Part shown: piece by piece, positions 55,926 to 62,000 of the stretch
Layout: each line of letters opens with the position of its first letter
How positions within the stretch are numbered: position 1 is the first letter of the stretch
Source of the DNA: Phoronis australis
Taxonomy: Eukaryota > Phoronida > Phoronidae
NCBI GenBank assembly: GCA_002633005.1
Contig: NMRA01000040.1
Location: forward strand, 17,362 to 79,361
Reading direction: 5' to 3'
Length of the DNA: 62,000 bases
Position numbers and translations under genes: made by a program
The notes under the pieces: generated by a model
What the model was told of the DNA's origin: nothing
The model's input: the letters and a program-made list of their open reading frames with translations, nothing else
Databases searched by the model: none

Positions 55926-56572
55926 AGGCCTGTTTCGATAGAAACAAGGTTCTCCAACCTCTTTCATTTCGAACCGTTGTTTAGCGTTCTTTAGCAAGAT
56001 TATTTTTGATGTAAAAGGTTGTCTTTCTAATAACCCGGCGGTAATCAAAAGACTGAGATTTGTAATCTTGGGCATAAGGAGGTGAAGCCCAATGAGAGGC
56101 TAGCTGCACGGGGTGTGTAGGGTGGGTACAATATAGAGGTGGTACGGACAATGTCCTCTACACCACACACGGCTCAGTGTTCAGACAAGTGCTCTAAAGA
56201 ACAGAAAATATGGAATCCCAACTGTTTAAATTGCGCAAGAAGTTGCTTCGTTGCGAGTTTGAAATCAATAACTTGCATCAAGGAATGCAGTATTGCATGC
56301 GCGGCGCACCCAGGGGGAGGGGGGAGGCTCGGGGCGAAAAGGTCTGCCTCAGAGAAACAAAAACTCCGAGAAAACGAGGCACTAAAAGACGAAGACGCAC
56401 AGTTTACAGTTTTGAAGGTAGTACCCCGTTTTTTTAGTCCTGCCGATATTTTTTCAGCAAAAGGTCCACATCGACACAAATTCGAGCCCCCCATATTAAA
56501 GGCTGGGGGCGCGCTTGGTTATTGTAGGAAACTCCTTGCTTGCTTCTGTGTAGAAATGCTATGAGTTCGCTA

Positions 56573-57577
56573 GTATCTCCAAAATAGCAAACCTATATAT
56601 GGATGTCTTCGAACATATCATTCTTAGTCTGTACCCTGGCCACCCCTAGGTTGTGGTTGAGATATGTGGACGACACGTTATATGATTCGCAAAAATGAAC
56701 TCTCTGCCTTCTTCAGGTTCATAAATGAGTTTGATCCTAATATCAAATACACTCATGCAGGAAACCTGTAAAGACGGCAAGCTACCTTTTCTGGACTGTT
56801 GAGTGTCCATGAGGACAGGTCATTTGACAAAGGTTTACCGCAAGAGTACTCACACTGATCACTATTTGCAATTTGTCTCCAACCATCCTCTCATCCACAC
56901 GTTGGGTGTGATTCGCTCATTGAACCACAGAGCTAACACTATGATTTGTGATCCTTCGACCATTTCTGGAGGAGAAAGGTAAACACTCGGACAACCACTA
57001 CTGTGAGTTCTCCTACTCGTGTGGTGATTTCCTACGCCCAGGTCTATCTGACCGCCTCAAGGGAACATTTAAAAAGTTTTACATTTCTATAATCCACAAA
57101 CCGTTTAATTCTCTCCCCATCTAACTGGTTAATGTCAAGGACAAGACCCCAAGGGTAATAAATCATGTGTTGTCTATGGTGTCCAGTGTAAGGATCCCCA
57201 GTGCTCAGACAGTTACGTAGGTGAAACGGGAAGTCCATTAAAATGCTTATAATGTCAAAAACGTCGTCGTCCTAGTTACGGGCACACTTGTGATTCGGCT
57301 ATTTGTAGCCACCTGCATGTGCGCCACTGGACATGATTTCAATACTGATGACTGTGATGAAGACTGGTTCAGGAGTGTAAAGGAAGATCAACATGAGAGC
57401 ATTGAGAGTCCCTCTTTAAATAAAAGAGGCGGTTTAAGATTCGATTTGTCACAACAATGGGATGGTGTTCTGACGTCAATGCCACGCCGTCTGGTCAAAA
57501 CGTTACCAATTGGCCAGAATAACGATAACGTCACAAGCCAAGCTGAAGTCTGTGAGATGTGGATGCAACGTCTCTAA
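56573..57577 (+). pseudogene. Penelope-like element fragment: RT end plus GIY-YIG endonuclease
   Basis: In several frames the plus strand reads a Penelope-type RT core: IANLYMDVFEHII, then LRYVDDTLYDS with the catalytic DD. These are followed by FFRFINEFDPNIKYTH, GKLPFLDC, YRKSTHTDHYLQFVSNHPLI and IRSLNHRAN. After that comes a GIY-YIG-type domain: CVVYGVQCKD and SYVGETGSPLK, with the C-terminal ATGHDFNTDD, ESPSLNKRGGLRFDLSQQWD and VLTSMPRRL in an open frame to 57577. In intact elements the RT makes cDNA and the GIY-YIG domain nicks the target. Here the 5' half is missing and there are at least five frame breaks. Confidence 0.85.
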
Positions 57578-58301
57578 TTTTTTGTAAGTTTTTATTCCAG
57601 TATTAGACTCAAACTTTATTTGTTTTCTCAACTGGGTGTCTCAAAATGTTCATGCTTTTATCTCATGTGTTTAACTTTATCAATTGATATGTTGAGTAAA
57701 ATAAACTATTGTTACCAAAATGTGCATATGCTGTCAACTAACTAAAATAATTCCTGAATTTGTTGTAAATGACATGCAATAGACTTCAGCAGGAGACTGT
57801 TTTAGCCATCTTGCCAGAATTTATTCATTTGACAAAATTACATGTTACCTTTTACCAGAATTTATTACATCAAAAATCTTACAAAGTCAACGCATGTCAT
57901 CATATAAAACATTCCTTCTTTACAAGGGTACCAATCACGGAAAGTCTAGAAAATAACTTTTAAGTTAACCGTTTAAAAACGGTTTTCATGCATGGAAAAC
58001 TCAACGCAAATGAAAAAGGCAATTTTATGGAAAGTTTCAACTCTCACTTTGACGTCATGCTACCACTGCACCCATATAAATGTGGGTGCCAACAGTAATT
58101 AACAAAAATTGCTAGCATCTACATTGTGTGGGTAAAGTAACTGATGGAAAATGAAAGTACCCTCAAAAATTTATTAGGAAAAGGAAAACAGAATAGGAAT
58201 GGAAACTATGGGGAAGCACAGGTTTTCTCAAACAACTGTAAAGACAGATTTCATTTTTTGGATGACAAGGTAAAATACTGTCTCAATGTTTTAGTAGCAG
58301 C
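57578..58301. other. Non-coding stretch, nothing recognised
   Basis: Probably the 3' tail of the Penelope-like element followed by sequence near the 3' end of the minus-strand membrane protein gene. No domain-bearing frame. Confidence 0.4.
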
Positions 58302-58457
58302 CAGGGGTGGATCCAGGATTTTGAGTTAGGGGGGCCAGGGCAGAGTATTAGCCAGGATTTTGCCCGTCAGACATTCGCACCCCCATACTGCCAAATGGAA
58401 TCTGGGAGAATTTTAGGGGGGCCATGGCCCCTTGGCCCCCCTCTAAATCTGCCACTG
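58302..58457. mobile_element. hAT-like MITE with 8-bp target duplication
   Basis: A 156-bp element. The left end is CAGGGGTGGATCCAGG, and the right end CTAAATCTGCCACTG is an imperfect inverted copy. Flanks GTAGCAGC (58294-58301) and GCAGCAAC (58458-58465) agree at 6 of 8 positions, as expected of an aged hAT target duplication. The interior is GGGGGCC-rich, with no coding capacity. Confidence 0.75.
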
Positions 58458-59939
58458 GCAGCAACTTTTATCAGCAATACAAAATAAAATCCACAATTGC
58501 AATAACTAAGTATCACCACTTACCATGTTTTTGCAAAGCTGGTGCACTGAGGAGTCTCAGTCAAACTCCAAGATGCAAACCACTATTTATATCATCATAT
58601 TATAAAGCAGCTATGAAACTACCAGCTGTAAACCCACCTGGACTTAATTCCAAGTGGTTTCGAAATGTTTGTTACACCCAATTAACAGAGATTTCTGACC
58701 TTGGAAAGAACTGTCATATCCTTAATTCTTCAAGATCATGCTGAATAAGTTGGCTTGACTCAACAGGTCATATTGCGTGCTAAGTATGGTTTCAAGCGAT
58801 AATTAGTTTGTTCTCCCAGCACCTAAAAATCACATCTAATGTGATGAACAACACGTTTAATTAGGGAAGACAGCATAAATCTACAGTAATACTCACGACA
58901 AAAACGTTAGCAGTTTTCACACTACCATTTTAGCCAGGCAAGTGAGCTGTTCACGAAGGATGATTTTCGCTATCAGTTATTTGCTTCCTCATCACCTGAA
59001 TAGCTTTTAAGCAAAACTGATGTCAAAATGCATCCACTATCCGCCATCAGTTGATAAACAAAGGCCACTTAATCCTGTGTGTCCTTTGAAGTAAGTGATC
59101 TGACTAAAGCGCAAGCAAAAAGGGCAGCAGTTTTGGGGTTACTTAAACTGCCACCAAAGTGCCAACAGGTGACACTCATAACCTTTCACATTATTGCGTT
59201 TTTGCTTCCAGCAAAAATGCGAGCGAAAGTCAAGCGTTTTAGCCAGGTGGTGAATGGGGTATGAGTCACTTTTGGCAGAGAGCAGGTTTATGGCATTTGA
59301 AGAACAATTACGAAATGAAATAGTAGTCTAGAAATCACAAAAAATCTGTCTCACAGTCAATCAAGAAATAATCGAATATTGTACCTTCGCATGAGCCAGA
59401 AGCTGTGCAGTGCAGGACACTAACAAACCGTTTTTGAGCATTGTATACATGAGTCACTGCAACAGGTTAATTGTCCTACATCCAATACGGCTTTGCTCAC
59501 AATCTTCACAATCAAAAATTGTATTCATCAGTAAATAGAGGTAACATGGTTGTTTTAAAATTGCTACTTAACACAAGACAAAAATATACACTCACTCACA
59601 ACCAAAATTTGTGATTACTGGTACCTGAGTAGAGTCGACATCATGGTTGTTCTTAAATTACCAAACAAAAAAGAATTAAGCTGGTTATAAATAACACTCA
59701 ATCAGACAATAATATTTGCATTCGCTTGAACACCAGCATTTCATGTCACTGGTCCACTCCAAGCCTCCAGGTGTCCTTACGTTAACGCGGTGAAACACAA
59801 TCTGTTCAAATCTACAAAATGTCACTGCGGTCAATTTTGGAAACTCATGATTTTTTTACAGTGTCCACAGCCAGACGGGACATGGAGATCATAAGTATGG
59901 CATGAAGCACAAAGCAAATCTCTGAATCACTTGAAGTTT
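58458..59939. other. Probably 3' UTR or downstream region of the minus-strand gene at 60 kb
   Basis: Directly downstream, on the minus strand, of the stop codon at 59940. A plus-strand frame at 59079-59203 (SFEVSDLTKAQAKRAAVLG, then a CAACAG|GTGACA donor-like end) is the only coding-like run; it has no recognised domain. Confidence 0.35.
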
Positions 59940-59958
59940 TCAGTCCTCAACTCTGGTT
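59940..59958 (-). CDS. Last coding exon of small membrane protein gene
   Basis: The acceptor is a strong T-run ending TTTTTTTTGCAG directly before 59958. The exon contributes one base that completes a split codon with the exon at 60769-60877, giving E-T-R-V-E-D and then TGA at 59940-59942. The phase match (2 into 2) supports the join. The 3' UTR continues to lower coordinates; its end was not located. Confidence 0.6.
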
Positions 59959-60768
59959 CTGCAAAAAAAATACAATTAACAGGCTAATTAACCACAGGTA
60001 CAATACCAATAAGAATACTCAACAGTGCAGAATTGTGGGTAACAGCTTGGTTTCCTGTGGCTATATTTCCCAATTTCTGTGATGAAGCTACTGGTCATGT
60101 TCTGCTAACAATTTCATAGAAACCTTTTTAAAAGTCTGTGTTTGACACAACGGTCATGACAGTTTCAATTGAAAGCTGGATTATGCTCATGAAAACTAGG
60201 GGTCATGTGATATTTGATAATAAAAAAATGAAAATTCATGGTTTCTTAAATGATCATATCTTTTCATAAAATCCCTTTGCCAAAGCAATAAGAAACAAAC
60301 TAACGGCTAAACTAACTAAAACGTTGACCAATAGTATGTGAGTGGCAGTGAAGCATTAATAATCTGACCAATCACATGTGAGTGACAGCTGGATATGGTG
60401 TTGAATCTCCAGTACACAGTGACTATAGTCTAGTCTTCGGATGACCACAGAATTTTTAGTCATGGCAGCATGCTAACCCTTCACAAGCAATCGCGTTCAA
60501 CGAGCCATTCCTGAACACCAGTCTCTGTTACGTGCCGCAGATGAGAATTTTTCGACTTCACCTGGATGAAGTGCTGAGGCCTACCCAAGGCTGATAGTAG
60601 TGGTACAACAGATATGACTGGAGCAATGCAGCTTGGGTGGCGCACTGAAAGGCACAATTACATGAGAGCATGTGGTCGGGAGCCCCGCACGCACCGAGTC
60701 ACGTAGATGCTGTGATTTCCAGCTGTAACTAATGATGTAGAAATAGACGTCACACATGCTATACTCAC

Positions 60769-60877
60769 TCTAGTTCTTTCACCATCTTCAGTTTGTTTCG
60801 TAACTTGGCCGACATGTTCAACTTGCCCCCTCTCATGGCGTCCATTAGATACAAGATGGCTCCAAATATCAGAGCGA
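60769..60877 (-). CDS. Penultimate exon: membrane segment and basic tail, unknown protein
   Basis: A 109-nt exon with the acceptor TGGTCTCTTTACAG before 60877 and the donor CTAGA|GTGAGT after 60769, both close to consensus. It enters in phase 1 and leaves in phase 2. The translation is ALIFGAILYLMDAMRGGKLN, then MSAKLRNKLKMVKEL. This is a short hydrophobic helix followed by a Lys/Arg-rich, probably cytosolic, coiled-coil-like tail. Together with the exon at 59940 it makes the C-terminus of a membrane-anchored protein. Upstream exons were not found up to 62000, so they may lie outside. I cannot name the family. Confidence 0.65.
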
Positions 60878-62000
60878 CTGTAAAGAGACCACAAATAGAA
60901 TCACTACAGGGTTCTGTTTTATGAAAAGTGAGGCAAGACTTGAGTCAGAAATTTGGCAATACATGTCAAGCAACTATTTCTGAAAATCTTGCTCGCGCAT
61001 AAGTGCTAAGTCTTATAGTAACAAACCACTGCTGGTTACTTAGAAAATTTCCATAAATTATTTCTAGACTTTGACGTGCCCAAAATTACTTGGCTAAACA
61101 TTTATTCAGTAAATGTGAAAAGACCAAATTTCTGTCTTAAGCCAGTTCTCATGAAACAGATCCCCCTGAAGATGTATGTAAGTCATAACATTTCAATCAC
61201 AATTTTGGGCTTGGAGGGGGAAACTAGTCCCACAGTGGCAAACGATTTTGAGGATGGTTGTAAATCCTCCGTGTAATTCACACACAACAGGCCTTTCGAA
61301 ATTAACATGCAAGGTCAGTAAAAATAGTTCTTTGTGCATCCTGCTCTTAACCATACAACTGCTCCAGCTGGCCTATGTAAGCAAACACAGCTTAACAAAG
61401 GGTTTATGTTTTATTACCTCCTATAGGTTTTAAATAGGTCAGCCCAAAATGACAACATTTCTGAACGCATGATCTGAATTATGGGTATCAAAGATGAGAT
61501 TCAAATGATCACGTGACTCACACTTAACTCCCTCTCTCTATGCTGTTCTCATCCCTTAAAACCGCTTCATGTTATGCTACTAAGACAAATTTCTTCAGAA
61601 GCATACTTGTTCTAAAGCAACATCACCACATTCTTATTTTTTTTTGAATTGTGCCTTGGCATTAATCATTGAAATCGTAATATACAAAATATATATACAC
61701 ATGTCCAAATTTTCATTTTAACTCAAAACATTAGGGGGAACAAAACAAATGAAAAAGAAAGGCAAAGAATGCAAACAACCAACCACTTATCAGATCAAAA
61801 ATGTTAATATATTGTAAATAAAATTTCGAGTAATGTCAAAGCGTTTGTGATCTACTTTCTGTCATTACTTGCACTAAAACCAGAATTAGTTACAATAAAA
61901 CACCTTGAATTGCCTCAACACCAAACTGCTTCCGAGGACAAACCTAACATGTTGTGGCAAGCAATTTTATAAGCCCGGCCTGTCAGTACTTCTAAAGCCT
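60878..62000. other. No gene supported; likely intron upstream of the 60.8-kb exon
   Basis: AT-rich sequence. Short plus-strand frames at 61.08 and 61.25 kb have no domain or splice context. Confidence 0.45.

Larger units (their letters stand above)
49718..56558. repeat. Segmental duplication block B
   Basis: Second copy of the block at 41477-48974 in the same orientation. It contains the longer MS4A-like gene and lacks the LINE. It ends about 15 bp before a Penelope-like element. Confidence 0.85.

Noticed and set aside
56139-56564. Plus-strand 141-codon frame at the end of block B
   Set aside because: The matching part of block A does not keep the frame, and no domain is present.
1-62000. 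CRISPR arrays, bacterial operons, ribosome binding sites or phage genes
   Set aside because: The window has eukaryotic gene structure throughout. No repeat-spacer arrays or prokaryotic gene order were seen.

Overview
This is a window of a eukaryotic, animal-type genome. Coding sequence is sparse, introns are long, exons have clear GT/AG borders, and repeats dominate. One-domain-per-exon fibronectin type III (FN3) exons with symmetrical phase 1-1 borders, an MS4A/CD20-like four-pass membrane protein, and a mix of Ty3/gypsy, CR1-like LINE, Penelope-like, THAP/TTAA, hAT-like and foldback elements suggest a marine invertebrate deuterostome (hemichordate or amphioxus-like). The species is an inference and cannot be fixed from the sequence alone.

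Left part (1-25 kb). A fragment of a Ty3/gypsy integrase lies at the left edge. From about 24.9 kb down to 2.1 kb the minus strand carries seven FN3 exons of one gene, in transcript order 24.6, 20.0, 18.2, 17.3, 7.7, 6.0 and 2.1 kb. Every exon joins phase 1 to phase 1. Neither end of the gene was found, nor any transmembrane or phosphatase domain, so it is an internal piece of a large FN3-repeat surface or secreted protein. Its introns are full of repeats: a direct repeat pair at 3.0-4.9 kb, foldback elements, two different TTAA-flanked transposons nested in one older repeat (9.8-13.5 kb; one carries THAP-like remnants), a roughly 420-bp tandem array at 14.4-15.4 kb, and a tRNA-derived SINE.

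Middle (25-41 kb). No host gene could be supported here. A decayed Ty3/gypsy element with short LTRs (30.2-34.5 kb) is flanked by two arrays of the same roughly 300-bp satellite in opposite orientation (27.8-28.6 and 35.3-36.7 kb). A 794-bp block is duplicated exactly across a single N at 35700, which looks like an assembly artefact. A decayed minus-strand retroelement with a restriction-like-endonuclease-type tail lies at 38.6-40.3 kb.

Right part (41-62 kb). There is a tandem segmental duplication: block A 41.48-48.97 kb and block B 49.72-56.56 kb. Block B holds an MS4A-like gene (51.2-51.96 kb, minus). Block A keeps only its last part, with a shifted C-terminus, and was later hit by a CR1-like LINE (43.87-47.33 kb) whose empty site is preserved in block B. 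A Penelope-like fragment with a GIY-YIG domain follows block B. At 59.9-60.9 kb the last two exons of a small minus-strand membrane protein gene can be read. Possible plus-strand exons lie at 54.4 and 54.8 kb.
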